From positions 97,728,292-97,792,291 of the forward strand of contig NC_061510.1 of NCBI RefSeq assembly GCF_022539505.1: a stretch of 64,000 nt of DNA, read 5' to 3'. Positions 45,001 through 57,007 of the stretch are shown piece after piece. The stretch comes from Lolium rigidum. Taxonomy: Eukaryota; Streptophyta; Magnoliopsida; Poales; Poaceae. Position numbers and translations under genes: made by a program. How positions within the stretch are numbered: the stretch's first letter is position 1; each line of letters begins with the position of its first letter. The notes beneath the pieces were generated by a model. The model searched no databases. It worked only from the letters and a program-made list of their open reading frames with translations, and had not been told where the DNA came from.

Positions 45001-48000
45001 TAGTCAACTGGTCCAGTCGGCAGTTTGACCATCTGACCACAAGTTCTCTAGCTAATTATATTTTATTAGTCATGCATTATTTTCATCTACAATACCGTGT
45101 ACAGAAGTGAAGTTGGGAAGTATTATATCAAAATTGGAGATGAAGACTCAGTGCTGCCTGCAGAAATCGAACCAAGCCCAACAGAAAAAAGCATGTTTTT
45201 TCCCGGTATTAACATTCAATCTACTACAAAGTTTAGGACATGTTGAGAAAGAGCGACCGTGCATAGCCAGATCAACTGAGGGTGAAAATAGTGAATAGAT
45301 GAGGAAGTGGGAGAAGAAAAAAGGAAGTACAATTAGTATTTGAGGGAACACAGACTGGTAGAGGCAGCGTTGCAGCCTTGCAGGGGTAGCTTAGGGAACC
45401 TGGTTCACAGATAAGCAAGTAAGCTGACCGGGCTAGGTATCTGTAGTTGGAACCAATGAATCCTGGTTCTAAAACTGGCCTGGTTTCTTGAGTTTTTTCA
45501 GAATAGCCTGATTTGCTATTCTGTATAGATGCAAGTGGGTCAAAGTTAGGGTACCCTCTACCAGTGTACCCTCCTTAGTTCAAAAAAAGATTTAACTTTT
45601 CTGATGACATCATCATTTTGCAAAAGTTAGTACAATTTTTTGCACTAAAGAGGGTGGAGAGTACCCTAACTTTGACCCACTTGCATCTCTACTATTCTGG
45701 TTACGTAGACAGTCCTTCAATTTAATTGAGTGATTAAGTTTTTCGTTATTTGTTTTTTTTCAGTTTAGTTCTGGTTTGAGTCACTCAACTTCCTTAAACA
45801 ACGGATTTCATCATGTTGCACTCTATGAACATGAACTTGGCCGTAAACAGTTTGTCGGGATTTTTTTGAAAATATACTAACTGATTTGTACAACATCCTT
45901 CAATAGCTACACATATTTGTGATGTATGTCTGTCTTTCCTGGCTGACTGCATGCAATTATAATTATTGTAGAAGTCATTACACACTTATGGTGAGATTTT
46001 GGATACCTAAAAGACAACATTTGAGAAACAATATGCTTCATATATAGAAAAATGTCATTTGTAATGTCAACAAAATCGTAGAGACTTGCAGTTCTGATGT
46101 TTTCCTGTTCATGGTTTTCTTGCAAAAACAAGTAATGCCCATAGTTTGCTAGACCCTTGAAACTTCCTATTGAGCTTCATGTATCTTGACTTGAACACTT
46201 GAGAATCTCCAATCATCTTATGAGCAGGGAAAATACGAAGATCAATTTGAAAGGTCGGACGAATTTCATAAGCAGCTCATAATTAAAGTTCGTGAAATTT
46301 TGACGGACAAAGAATGGCGCCGGAGAAAAATGCAGATGAGGGTAAGTAATATTCCTTAAAATTTTCAAATATCATCAGTTGAGCCGCTCACCTGGAGCTT
46401 TGCTCATGTGCACTGTGCAGATATCAGAGGAAGAAGGAAGACTGAAGAAGGACGAGGAGGAAACGAAAGAAATGTGGAAGAGAAAGAGAGAGCATGAAGA
46501 GAAGTGGGAAGAGACCCGAGACAAACGAGTAAGTTTGCAGTCTGTTTGTAGAGATTTGAAATAGTTTATCTCAACTGGACATACATACTTGTAGCTGTTT
46601 AAGAATCTACTTGTAGTACTAGCAAATATGCCTGTGCGTTGCCCGTTGCTATGGTCCTCCATCCGCTTCTGTAGGTAGACTGCTTCGAGACCTTCCTAAG
46701 CTTCGAGGCATTGTTTTTTTAATGGCCACTTAACCCCATTGGAAATTAGTTTTTAGATGCTAGATATGATATAACTGAACCTGAAATAAGTATCATGAAT
46801 ATCATCACAAGCATCCTTCAAAGAAACTGTGCAAACTGACAGCAAACTGACATTATTTTGGTTATAGTTAGCTCAAATTCAGCAATATTGACCAAAACAT
46901 AAAATATATACTCCAATTTACCCCCCTAAATTTTTAGTATAGTTAGCTCAAATACATCAATCTTGGTAAAAAATAAAGAGGGAAGTCCAATTTACCCCCC
47001 TAAATTTGTCCTGAGTTCAGATTACAACCCTCTACTATGATTTGGTTCAATGTTCAACCTTGAATCCTAAAAACCGTTCAGAATTATCCCTTTCACCTTT
47101 TTAAACAGGTTTTGAGCCGGGTTTTTCTTGCCACAACTGCAGTTTTTCTTCCTACATACCAACTCATCAACATATAAAATACATGTACTCTCTCTGGAGC
47201 AAATGAGCCCCTTGTACATGCTCATCATTAGGTTCGTCTTCCTCACTGGAACGAGGTCAGGGCGACCACAGAGGGGCGCCTCCGCCGGCCAGCAAGACTA
47301 GACTCTGGCGTCCATCCTCTACATGCCCTGTCGTGCCCAGTCTGCAACCAGCATGGGGCGGCAACCGCGTAGCGACCCACGGAGAGGCGCTTTTATTCGA
47401 AAGGGGGGGTAATGCAACACGGGGGGGGGGGGGGCTCAGGGGAGGGAGAGGCTGGATCGCCCCGATCTAGTTAGTTCCATCATCATGAAGGATCCGACAT
47501 GCAGTGCAGGGCCGGTGAGATGGAGGGTCGCGGACACGCAAGAGCTATGCCTGGGAGAGGTGCGATGCCATGGAGAAGCTTGGGAAGTGCAGAGAGGGAG
47601 AGGTGCAGCGGCTGTGGAGGGGAAAAAGAGACCACTGTTGCTGCTCCATGGGAGAGACGTGCTGCTTGCCTGCTAATACTGCCAGTTGCTAATTTATAGA
47701 GGAAGTGAGAAGATAGAAAATTGGAGGGACTCGTGCTGCTAATGGTGAGAGAGAGACGTCTTTAGCATCCACCTAGGCATTATATAGAACGGGAGGCAAC
47801 GCAACAGAACAACCTGATGGTTGATCCTTTGGCAAACACCGAGAACAACAGATCTTGCTTATGTCCCCCTAGTGGCGGCAGCGGCTTGCGCAAGGGTGGG
47901 AGACGACCGGCAGCCTGGGCAGGCACGGTCGAAGACCTGACGAGGGGCGGGCAACGGCTCTACAAGATCAAGCGGGCGTGATCTGTCTGGCCGGCTTTGG

Positions 48001-49643
48001 GGACGACGGCCCGATCGGTAGCGCCCTTGGCCTTTCTCTCGCATGAATACACACTAGGAGAGGAGACTAGGCCGATGCTTTTCTGGCTTATGCATATACG
48101 GGGGACATAAGCAAATACATACACGTGGTATTTTTACCAATACGGCAATAGAATACATATGGTGGCAAGAAAAACCAACTTAAAATGATGTAAGGGGTAA
48201 ATCTGAAAGATTTTTCGAATTAAGGGTTGAATATTGAGCCGAATCATAGTTCAGGGTTGTAAACTGAACTTTATGACAAGTTTAGGGGGATAAATTGGAC
48301 TTCTCAAAAATAAATGAACTCACCTTTCAACTTGAATTATGAACTCAATAATCCCACTTGAAGGAATACACATAGAAAGAAAGGTGCAAAAATAAAAGTT
48401 TAGTTATTAATACATATACTATAACCTCGCTATTAAGGTTGCTTCCTTGCATATTACTAGAAAATTGAAGTTTCTACAGCCAACGATTCTCTTTCACAGT
48501 TAAAATCCATGGTCTCCAAATGTGGTCATATGAGCCAGTCATATGTTACAGTTACTGAAAGAGCATGTAAAAGAAGCGATCAACTAAAAATATTTGCTTG
48601 TATATTATGTTATTTGGCAGTGAAGTTCAGGATCAGACATAAATTTCTGAACAGAAAAATCAGTTAACCAACAAACAGCGGAATATATTTTGATGTAGAT
48701 TGCCGTGACGACCAGCAACCCCCGCTGGCAATCCCTGTATAGCAAGCTTTACATCTGTATTGTAGTAGTTCCAAAAAGATATCCAGGTGTAGTTAGTTGG
48801 GTAAAAAATTGAACAGCTGTACCATGATTGTTTGGAGAAACACACACAAAATCCAGTGTGCTTCTTAAAAATGATAAAGTCAGGCACTGATTGTATAGCC
48901 TATGTGATTCCCGATTCCAACCAACTGTATCTTTTAGATTATGGAACATTGTATGCGTACTACAATAAATGGTTAGTCCCAAATCCTGTACGTTTAATAC
49001 CGATCTGATGCATGAAACACTGTATGCTTGAGAGTACTAACCTGGGTCATCACAACATCAGCCAGGGCCTGAAATCCTGCTGCTCGTGAGGCATGATAAT
49101 GTCGAGCGCTTCAGGTTCTCGGCAGTCGGCATACTTGACCATGTAAAAACGTGTATGAAAAGGAAAGGAAAGGCGCAGGCGGACAACGTAATGAAACGTC
49201 AGAAAAAATCGGACAACGCTAAGTTCAATGTCAGCTGTGCATAATATGTGATTTGTTGGGAGGGCAAATCGGTCAGAAAAAATGTTGGACCGAGAGAAGC
49301 TCTTTTGCTTTTATTATTATATTATAGGTATAGATATAGATGGGAAAATGAAGGCCTTGCGGTTTTCTTTATTTTACTTGGAACAGCCTGTATACAATGG
49401 CCATGTGCACTGCCTAATATACTTGTCACGTGTTGGTTGCTTGCAGGTGTCTAGCTGGAGGGATTTCATGAAGACCGGAAAGAAGGTTTGGGAGTGCAGT
49501 TGAGAACTTGTATTTTGTTGTCCATGATCCTGTAACTTACTGTTTCCTTCTTACAGGCACGGAAAGGAGAACTTAAACCTCCAAGGCTTAAGACCGAAGA
49601 TCCGAACAAATCTTATGTTCAGAGGCCAGTAAAGCGTGGTTAA
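42069..49643 (+). CDS. DNAJC8: DnaJ homolog subfamily C member 8 (SPF31-like J-domain protein), nine exons
   Basis: Coding exons are 42069-42157, 43571-43661, 43759-43819, 44438-44515, 44646-44719, 46228-46341, 46421-46528, 49447-49485 and 49557-49643. All introns have GT-AG borders and the reading frame is kept throughout, giving 246 residues, close to animal DNAJC8. The J-domain spans about residues 30-107, with the HPD tripeptide at 66-68 (LLVHPDKCKHP) that stimulates Hsp70 ATPase. The rest is a highly charged helical region (EELRAKRKKELRKD; EEEGRLKKDEEETKEMW; WEETRDKR) and a conserved basic tail (SWRDFMKTGKK ... PPRLKTEDPNKSYVQRPVKRG). In animals DNAJC8 is a nuclear, spliceosome-associated co-chaperone; the same role is inferred here. 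Intron 5 holds a hAT MITE and intron 7 a Mutator-like element. The 3' UTR probably extends to about 49900. It is the only intact host gene seen. Confidence 0.95.
45524..45691. mobile_element. hAT-type MITE in DNAJC8 intron 5
   Basis: 168 bp with about 27-bp terminal inverted repeats (tatagatgcaagtgggtc and gacccacttgcatctcta) and a perfect 8-bp target duplication ctattctg (45516-45523 and 45692-45699). TIRs and an 8-bp TSD indicate the hAT superfamily. Confidence 0.9.
46978..48305. mobile_element. Mutator-like element (possible Pack-MULE) in DNAJC8 intron 7
   Basis: 1328 bp with about 120-bp imperfect terminal inverted repeats (gagggaagtccaatttaccc at the left, gataaattggacttctc at the right). 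The 9-bp target duplication is aaaaataaa (46969-46977 and 48306-48314), typical of Mutator-like elements. There is no transposase. The interior (about 47225-48055) is GC-rich, unlike the AT-rich TIRs, and could be captured gene sequence. A GA-rich frame at 47485-47676 and others there are unrecognised. Confidence 0.88.
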
Positions 49644-50655
49644 GAAGAATGCTGAGAACATTCTGGTGGCCATTCTTGCGACCTGATCCTAGCTACAGCC
49701 TAGAAAGGTTATATGTCGGGCTGTAAGCTTGAGTTATGGTCTTCTGTGTTCACAAGTGTAGTTGGTGGGGCAGAACAGATAATTCTGAAGCAAAATGGCC
49801 ATATATCACCTGCCTAGAGTGGTATTTGGGACTAATGTACTTGTTAGGCAGAACACTTGACAATTGTTACAAATTTATGTTGAAAAAGAAAGACGCTGAT
49901 GTTGTTTGAAATATGATCCTTGTTTTAATATCCAGTGTAAGTCATGCTAATAATATGTGTTCCTGGGTTGTGATCATTGAGGCATTTCTTGCAATCAATT
50001 GCTTGTTTAGCGATTTAGATGCTTTGCGACGTACTCTCTTCTGGACTCCCTTTTCTTACAGCACAAATTTGTGCCTTGGTTCTTTTTGCTGGACCTTCGG
50101 CCTATGTGTGTTAGTGATGAGGGTGTGACTGTATGAGCATCACACACCGTTTGTCTTGAGCAAGCTGTATGCATGTCCTATCTTGTGGATAGCTAATAGC
50201 CGGTATTGACTTCCAAGTTGGTCTCTGTTCTGAGAGAAGTCAGCCAGCTTGTTGCGAAACAACAGCAGGAAATGTCGACTACGTTTGTCAATTTCTGACG
50301 CATAGCGCTTCCGGATACAGGGGTTCATCGAGGAGAGACTAGTTGCAGCATCGCTGGATGCAACATGCCCGTAACGCAAATGTGGAAGGTTGAAATGGCT
50401 CATAAACTGCATCCATTGCCGTCGTCAAACTCTACATAGAGGGAAACGACGCCAGAAACGTTGGCTCCAACGCTTACCACGATTCTTCATCGTGCAGACT
50501 GACCTTGCTTGCACTCACTGAGTTGCTGGTATATTTCAAATTTGTTAGTATTAGAACTGTTGGAAGAGTGGACCGAAATCTCGGACCAAAACTCAGAATG
50601 GCAAACGTATTTGGCCTTTCGGTGGTCATGCTATGCTATGCAAAACTACCAATAA
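49644..50655. other. DNAJC8 3' UTR and intergenic sequence
   Basis: 3' UTR-like sequence extends to roughly 49900, with aaatttatgttgaaaaag near 49870. From 49900 to 50655 no gene was recognised. A 90-codon minus frame at 50140-50412 has no recognisable motif and is not called. Confidence 0.5.
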
Positions 50656-50945
50656 GGGCGTCTTTGATTCAAAGGGAATTTTTTGAGATTGGAATCGTTA
50701 GCCATTTTTTTCTGTCTAACTCGTTTGATTCGCACGATTCTTGAGTTTTTTTTTCAAATATTCCTTTGCACTCTATTGTTGAGTAAAAAAATCCAGCCAC
50801 TCATATTTCTACCTACAGTTCCTTTATTTTTTATGGTGTGTCAAACGTCCTTTGATTCCAATCCGTGTAGTTCTTTCAATACTTTTGGATTGAGTGCGTG
50901 AACTTCCATTTCCATGTTAAAAGTCAGGTGAAATCAAAGACGCAA
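50656..50945. mobile_element. MITE-like inverted repeat element
   Basis: Terminal sequences gggcgtctttgattc and gaaatcaaagacgc are inverted counterparts about 290 bp apart, with an AT-rich, non-coding interior. The target duplication is unclear, so the superfamily is not assigned. Confidence 0.55.
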
Positions 50946-51601
50946 TTAGGTTTTCTTTCCGGGTTCTCAGGTGATGTCATCCCCACAAATTTGTTATATA
51001 TGAATAATTTTTATTGTGTGACTACCTTTTTACGGTGTGAACTTTTTTTCTAAAAGTTACAACTTACTTGCAATTTAAAAATCTCAGTCGCAACATGACT
51101 CGTAATTGAAAAAAATCTAGTTAACTGAAAAATCTTAGTTGCAACTCTACTTACAATTCATAGAATGCACGAATCACGATATAGATCCGTCACTTTTAGA
51201 CTTAACCGAGCACTCTGTTAATTCTCAGCCAGCTCAAAATTAACAATTCCGCTTCTTTTCAAGGTAGGTAAAGTCTCAGTAACGAATGAGTGAACAATAG
51301 ACATTGTTGACAATTCTCCTGGTATAAAGATATGTTAGTTTTGTCATGTGGAATAAGATATATCTAGTATAACCAACCAGTACCTGCCTGCAAGGCTGCA
51401 ACAATAGGATATTTGGACCCCATACAGGGATAGAGCAACTAAGCACACAAGTTGGCCAGCTATTTCCTCCAGAAACATCTGCTTGTGGGTGTGGCCTCCT
51501 TTCTTCCTTTATTATCTCTAACGTTCAGCTGGCTCACCTGCCCAGAATCCAAAAGGCCGGGGCCATACGCGATACGCCCACCTTGAAGGACAGTCTGTAA
51601 C
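50946..51601. other. Intergenic stretch without recognised features
   Basis: AT-rich non-coding sequence between MITEs. No ORF, RNA gene or repeat could be supported. Confidence 0.5.
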
Positions 51602-51661
51602 TGACTAGGGCATCTCTAGCCGATCCTGAAAGAACATAGAGGAGTAAAAGTTTCTTTGTAA

Positions 51662-52781
51662 GGGGCATCTCCAGCTGCACACCGTAAACGGACCCAAAGT
51701 TATCCTTTGTATCCGCACAATCGATAAATGAGTCTTCACCCTAGTTCAGCGGTCCAAGGCAAAATTTCCGGCCTATCTGCGGGGACACAAACGCGGCTCA
51801 AATTTACTCCGTGAATGCCTCTGCGCGGACGCAATGGACGCCCTTGTATTACTAGATGGCCCCACACGTCAGGGACATCGAAACACGCCTTCTTTCGCGT
51901 TTCGCACCGGCGCGGGCCAAGGCCGAACCCAATCCAAGGGGGCGCCGCGGAAGATCAACCGCCGGAAGAGCAACCGCGACAATTGAGACGCCTTCCCAAG
52001 CACAGAAAGGAAGAGCAACCGCCGCCCTCTTCGATTTCTGCGCCGCCTTCTTGGCTTCCTGCCGCGGTTCAATAAAAGACGTACGTCTGTGTGATCGGAT
52101 CTCCCACTGGCTGCCACCATTACCATCGATGCCATGAGAAATCTTTCTTTGCCATCAGATATCGACATCGAGGGAAAGTCGCTGGGATGGCGACATATTG
52201 GTGGGAAAGAGCTGACACGCCGAGTAGCACAAGCTCCCCACTGAGCGACAGACAGGTGGAGGCGCACGAAGCCATCGGCGATGAAGGCTAGGAGGAGGAC
52301 GCCATCGCAGACGACTAGGAGGAGGAGGAAGAGGATGGAGAGGCTATGTGGGAACAACTGCATGCGAAGGAGGCGGCAAAGAAAAAGGCAAAAGCCCAAG
52401 AGAAGACGGAGGCGGAGGCGCATGCGGCGTACACAGACGATGAGGAAGACCCGAAGGGCAACTCATCAGAGAGGAAAATAAGCTCGGCGGACGCAACGAG
52501 CTCGTCGGAAGAGGTGACAAGCAATAAGCGTCGCCGTGACGATGACGAGGCGGTGCCCTCTAAGAAAGAGATTGTTCCTGTAATTTGTTTAAAAATTAGT
52601 TCGAACATCCATTTTCGCAGTTAATATGGGTAACTTGTTTCAAATATTACACTATTTTAGTAGAATTTGTGATGCTTTTGGGTAGAATGCGTGGGCCGCT
52701 GGGAGCACCCCAGACGCAAACGGTCAAACGTGGCAACGGTCAATTATAGCGTTCGAAATACATCGAATCGCTGAAGATGCC
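51662..52781. mobile_element. Non-autonomous PIF/Harbinger-like element, 1120 bp
   Basis: Left end ggggcatctccagc and right end gctgaagatgcc are inverted, flanked by taa (51659-51661 and 52782-52784). The interior is GC-rich, with a Lys/Glu-rich frame (plus, 52346-52624: KKKAKAQEKTEAEAH) that lacks a transposase catalytic core. It may be a relic of Harbinger ORF1. Confidence 0.6.
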
Positions 52782-52784
52782 TAA

Positions 52785-53097
52785 GGCTAGCCATAGTGCT
52801 AGTATCATAGCTAGTATCATGCAGTCTAGCTCCACCAAAATTTGCTGATGTGGCAGGTAATTATGAATGAGAGAGAAGATTAAAGTATCATAGGTAGATA
52901 CTGTATCATAGCGCACATCACGAGAAAAGTTAGTATCAAATAAATCTTGTACACAAATTTATATTGGGATTCTACAAATTAATTAATATAGCAAAACTAT
53001 GATACTAATCTATGATACTATGTATTATGGATCTAGTATCATACAAAAATATCATATACATGATACTACTATATGGTACTACCCACTATGGCCAGCC
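52785..53097. mobile_element. Tourist-like MITE, 313 bp
   Basis: Inverted ends ggctagccatagtg and cactatggccagcc, with taa duplications at 52782-52784 and 53098-53100. The AT-rich interior repeats gtatcata motifs. The left taa is shared with the preceding element. Confidence 0.85.
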
Positions 53098-53245
53098 TAA
53101 GAGGCTAAATTAAACCTAGCCGACCGTTCAAAGGCTTTAGAGGAGTAACTTTTTTACTCATTACTGTATCCGGCTCTTAAATATACTCGGCTGCGGCTCG
53201 TATAGAGCGAAACGGCGTCCTCCGACCGGCGACGATAGGCTCCTC

Positions 53246-53411
53246 CAGGGACGGAGCTGCCTTAGGCATTGGGGTCAGCTGACCCCAATGAAAAGTACCA
53301 AATCCCTCACTAATTAGTACTAAGTGATACCTATTTATAGAAGATGGCCCCAGTGCACTTAAGAGGTTATAGTGCTGACACCATTGGCAAAATTTTCCAG
53401 CTTCGTCCCTG
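53246..53411. mobile_element. hAT-type MITE, 166 bp
   Basis: Ends cagggacggagctg and cagcttcgtccctg are inverted. The perfect 8-bp duplication ggctcctc lies at 53238-53245 and 53412-53419. Confidence 0.9.
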
Positions 53412-53520
53412 GGCTCCTCCACAGGCAGCGCATCGTTGTCGGCGTTGCCTCCAGCGATCACCATTAGCCTCTAGCAGTTTAGACGGCTAACTTATAAGGG
53501 ATTGGCTAGAGATGTTCTAA

Positions 53521-55632
53521 GAGCATCTCCAGCCGCGTCCCCCAAACCGTCCCTCAAACCGCGCCGGATTGAGCGTTTGGGGGACGTGTTTTGTTCGTGC
53601 CGCGTTTGGGGGACGTCGCTCCCCAGCCGCGTCCCCCAAACGCCGCCCCCAAACATTTAAAATAATTTTTTTAACACATAAACCATTTATATCAAATGTA
53701 GCATATGAAAAAAAATGTTTTCGAGGATTGTTTTCAAATTAAATTACAACAAACAATAAAACAAGTAATCAAATATAATAAAAAGGGCTAGATGATACAT
53801 CAAGGTGCCACGGTATTTCCTTTGATCCTCCACAAATGCTCAACGAGATCAGCTTGAAGTTGCTCATGCACATTGCTGTCACGGATCTCTGCGTGCATGG
53901 CGAGAAAATCAGCAAAATCTGCATGCAACTCATGATCAACCTCCGCGAGAGGGCCTTGACACTCATAGGGACCAACATGTGACCTAACATGATTCTTGCG
54001 GTCATCCTCGATGATCATGTTGTGCATGATCACACAAGCCTGCATCACCTCCAACATTTGGTTGTGAGACCAGCTTAGAGCAGGGCACCGGACAATTGCA
54101 AATTGTGCTTGAAGCACACCAAATGCCCGCTCGACATCCTTCCTGCAAGCCTCCTGTCGCGTAGCAAAGTGGGAATTCTTCAGACTCGATGGATTCGAGA
54201 TTGTTTTGACAAAAGTGGCCCATTTTGGATATATACCATCGGCTAGATAATAGCCTTTGGTATATTGGTGGCCATTGATCTCATAGTTGCATGGTGGAGC
54301 ATGCCCTTCGACTAGTCTCGCTGAACACCGGAGACCGCTGCAACACGTTGATGTCATTGTGTGATCCCGCCATGCCAAAGAAAGAATGCCAAATCCACGA
54401 GGTCATAATATGCCACAGCTTCAAGCACCACACTTGCAATATCCATGACGCCCTTTGTATATACCTTGCCAAGCAAACGGGCAGTTCTTCCATGCCCGGT
54501 GCATGCAATCGATGCTTCCAAGCATTCCAGGAAATCCTCCGGCAGCATTTTGTGCCATGATCCTTGCAGTCTCTTCCTCGGTTGGCCCTCTCAAGTAGTA
54601 TTTGCCAAACTTTCCCACCACAGCTCGGCAAAACTTGTACATGCACTCAATGGCAGTAGACTCACTCATGCGAAGGTAGTCGTCCCGTGTATCGGCAGGT
54701 GCTCCGTATGCAAGCATCCTCATGGCGGCGGTGCACTTCGAATGGATGAGAACCCGAGAACGCCTACGGCGTCGACCTTGAGCTTGAAGTAGGGGTCGAA
54801 CTCTCGAACGCCGTGGAGGATATTCATGAACAGGCCCTTGCTCATCCTGCACCGGCGCCGAAAATTGTCGGCATGTGTTGCCCCGTCGGCGAAGTAGTCG
54901 TTGTGCAGCATGGCATGCCCCTCCATCCTCTGCCGGGGCTTCGACTTCCTTCTTCCCGGCCTTGATCCTCCGCGGCGCGGCCTCTTCCTCTTCTCCGCCT
55001 CGGCGTCAAGCATGTCCCGGAGGGACGCGATGATCAGCAAATGCTCCCGCAGGTCGTCGTCGAACGCTTGCTCGTCCTCCGGCGAGCAGGGCAAGCATCT
55101 CATCGTCGCTGTCCATGGCTAAAGCAAAATCAATGGTTAAAATTGCGCCGAGGCAGACGACGCAACAAACAGCGACCAATCGCGCCTACCCGGCAAGTCG
55201 TCGAGCACCTTACGTGCGCGGAGGTGGGGCGGATTTGACGGCGCGTTCGGGAGGCGGCCGGCGACGCGGCGGCACGACCGGCGGGAGCCCCGGCCGCGAC
55301 AACGGTGCTGACTCGCAGCACGGATCGACGCCCAAACGGCCGGGAAATCCAGCGGCGGCGGTGGGGTGGGAGGCGCGGGAAGGAAGGAGCGACGAGAAAA
55401 GAGGCGCGAACCAACGGTTTATGCAAATAGTCGCCGACATGTGGGAGCCCGCCTCGCTTTTCGTTGTGTCCGGCGTCCCCGGTGCGTCCCCTGTGGGACG
55501 GGGACGGGCTCGGGGCGTCGGACACCGTATCGGGCCGCGCCGGACAAAAATGGGCTTTGGGGGACGCGGCTGGAACGCTTTTTTTGTCCGGCGCGCCCCA
55601 AATCCCTTTGGGGGACGCGACTGGAGATGCTC
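53521..55632 (-). mobile_element. PIF/Harbinger transposon, 2112 bp, with decayed transposase
   Basis: About 26-bp terminal inverted repeats (gagcatctccagccgcgtcc and its counterpart at 55607-55632, one mismatch) and the 3-bp duplication taa (53518-53520 and 55633-55635). One transposase reading region lies on the minus strand. The separate Myb-like ORF of larger family members was not found. Confidence 0.93.
53800..55116 (-). pseudogene. Harbinger (DDE_Tnp_4 / HARBI1-type) transposase, frameshifted
   Basis: The likely start is the ATG at 55116. Frames in order are 55103-54720, 54852-54421, about 54640-54280 and 54378-53800. Recognisable parts include an N-terminal [39 protein letters not shown] and the first catalytic Asp in [16 protein letters not shown]. 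The second Asp is in GGITQ/SHNDINVLQRSPVF, and the last acidic residue is in CRKDVERAFGVLQAQFAIV. This is the DDE core of PIF/Harbinger transposases. At least three frameshifts make it inactive. The C terminus ends LWRIKGNTVAP. Confidence 0.88.
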
Positions 55633-55635
55633 TAA

Positions 55636-56296
55636 CTGTCCGCACTGGAGCCCATGCTGCCTCCTATTCCTCCTCCTATACCTGAGAGAGAATATCGGTG
55701 AAGCCCTAGCCTTTCTATATGCGACCGGCCGACCAGTCGGACCCGGCACACCAACACAGAATCGTCGCCTCCTAGTCCTAGCTAGCTAGTGCGCGGCCAG
55801 GCAGCCGCCGTCCGCCTCCTGCGCTGCGCCGGTGGGCGCCCAGAGCGCATGGCCCCGCGCCCTCGTCATGACCTTCGAAAGCATGTCATCAGAAAGCAAA
55901 GTGTTGGCGCGGGACACCGCACCGGCCGGCCGGCCCGGTCCTGACGGGAGCAAAGCACGACGGCGGCAGGGCACTGGCCCGTCCGCCGCGCTGGGGAGTT
56001 GGTCTCCCCGCCGGCTGGTGGCCGGGTGCGCCCAATCTCCCGCGTTATCGTGCTGTCACCAAATCGGAAAGCCCAACGGAAACAACGGACCGGCAGCTCC
56101 ACGAACCACACGAATAGGGGTGATGTGAGCAGAGAATGATCGTTCGTTCGGTGGATTGGACCGGAAACGTGGTGGTTAGAAAACTTATGCAAGGGAAAGG
56201 GGCGCGAATGATTTGAAGCTTTGGTCACGCATGTCGCTGACTCACTGGTTGAGCGGTCGAAGCAAGTGGCGCTTCGATCCACCTTGCTGTGTTCTG
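55636..56296. other. GC-rich stretch without a recognised gene
   Basis: Overlapping frames on both strands reflect high GC rather than coding. The ctagctagctag run near 55776 and the CpG-rich 55790-56030 segment suggest a former promoter or exon, but no protein family was recognised. Confidence 0.45.
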
Positions 56297-56603
56297 GGCT
56301 CCTTTTATTCATAGGATTTTAAATCTGTCAAAAAAGGATTTATATATAAATTGCACAGGATATAAATTCTATGAATTTTGTTTTCTACATATGTTGTTTA
56401 ATTAATAGAAACATAATTTTATAGGAAATAATCATATAAAAGTCTTGTTGTGTAAATTCTATAGGAAAAATACATTAGGTCACACCTCATGAAAAATTCC
56501 TTTGATATAATCAAACATACTTCATATCTTCATACGATGACATCTCAATCCTATACGTTTCCCCTTATTTTTATGCTTTTTTATCATATAAATCAAAGGA
56601 GCC
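56297..56603. mobile_element. MITE-like inverted repeat element, about 307 bp
   Basis: Starts ggctccttttattcatagg and ends ataaatcaaaggagcc, inverted counterparts around an AT-rich interior. The target duplication is not clear. Confidence 0.6.
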
Positions 56604-57007
56604 ATTAATTTGCTTTGCTTTCCTAAATATAGTGGGCTCTACCGGGGGAAAGGGGGGGAGGAGCTTTGGTGGCCGACAACTTGTGGATTTTTTCCCGAAA
56701 TGGAGGCTCGGATCGCCAACCTTTGCATCAAATGGTGCATAGGATCTTTATTTAGATTTTATTCAACAAAGATATGCCAAGAGCATGTATTACAAAATTC
56801 GAAGTCACCAGTCAACACCTACAAACAAGACAATGGGTGAAGAACATGCCATCAAGACCTTATGCTTTAAAAACACGAAACAACGCCCCACCAGCTAATT
56901 ACCGAGGCATCACCAAGTCGCCCTATAGAGAGTCGGGAGCATGCACCCGGTCTAGCAGTCTCTCGATGAGCACCTCATGCACTCGTTTCAGAAGCCGTCA
57001 CGGATAG
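56604..57007. other. Intergenic stretch upstream of the BARE-like element
   Basis: No gene or repeat could be assigned. Plus-strand frames are short and unrecognised. Confidence 0.45.

Larger units (their letters stand above)
51602..53517. mobile_element. Outer PIF/Harbinger-like element, disrupted by three insertions
   Basis: The left end tagggcatctctagccgatc and right end attggctagagatgttc are inverted counterparts. Inside lie a non-autonomous Harbinger-like element (51662-52781), a Tourist-like MITE (52785-53097) and a hAT MITE (53246-53411). The target duplication is degenerate, and a similar ccta-gccga ... gaggagtaa segment recurs near 53117-53150, so the outer boundaries are tentative. 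Confidence 0.45.

Noticed and set aside
50140..50412. 90-codon minus-strand ORF downstream of DNAJC8
   Set aside because: No domain, no splice or promoter context, and no support for coding beyond being open.
55115..55789. 224-codon plus-strand ORF
   Set aside because: Lies across the Harbinger right end and its GC-rich subterminal region, opposite the transposase, with no recognisable domain.
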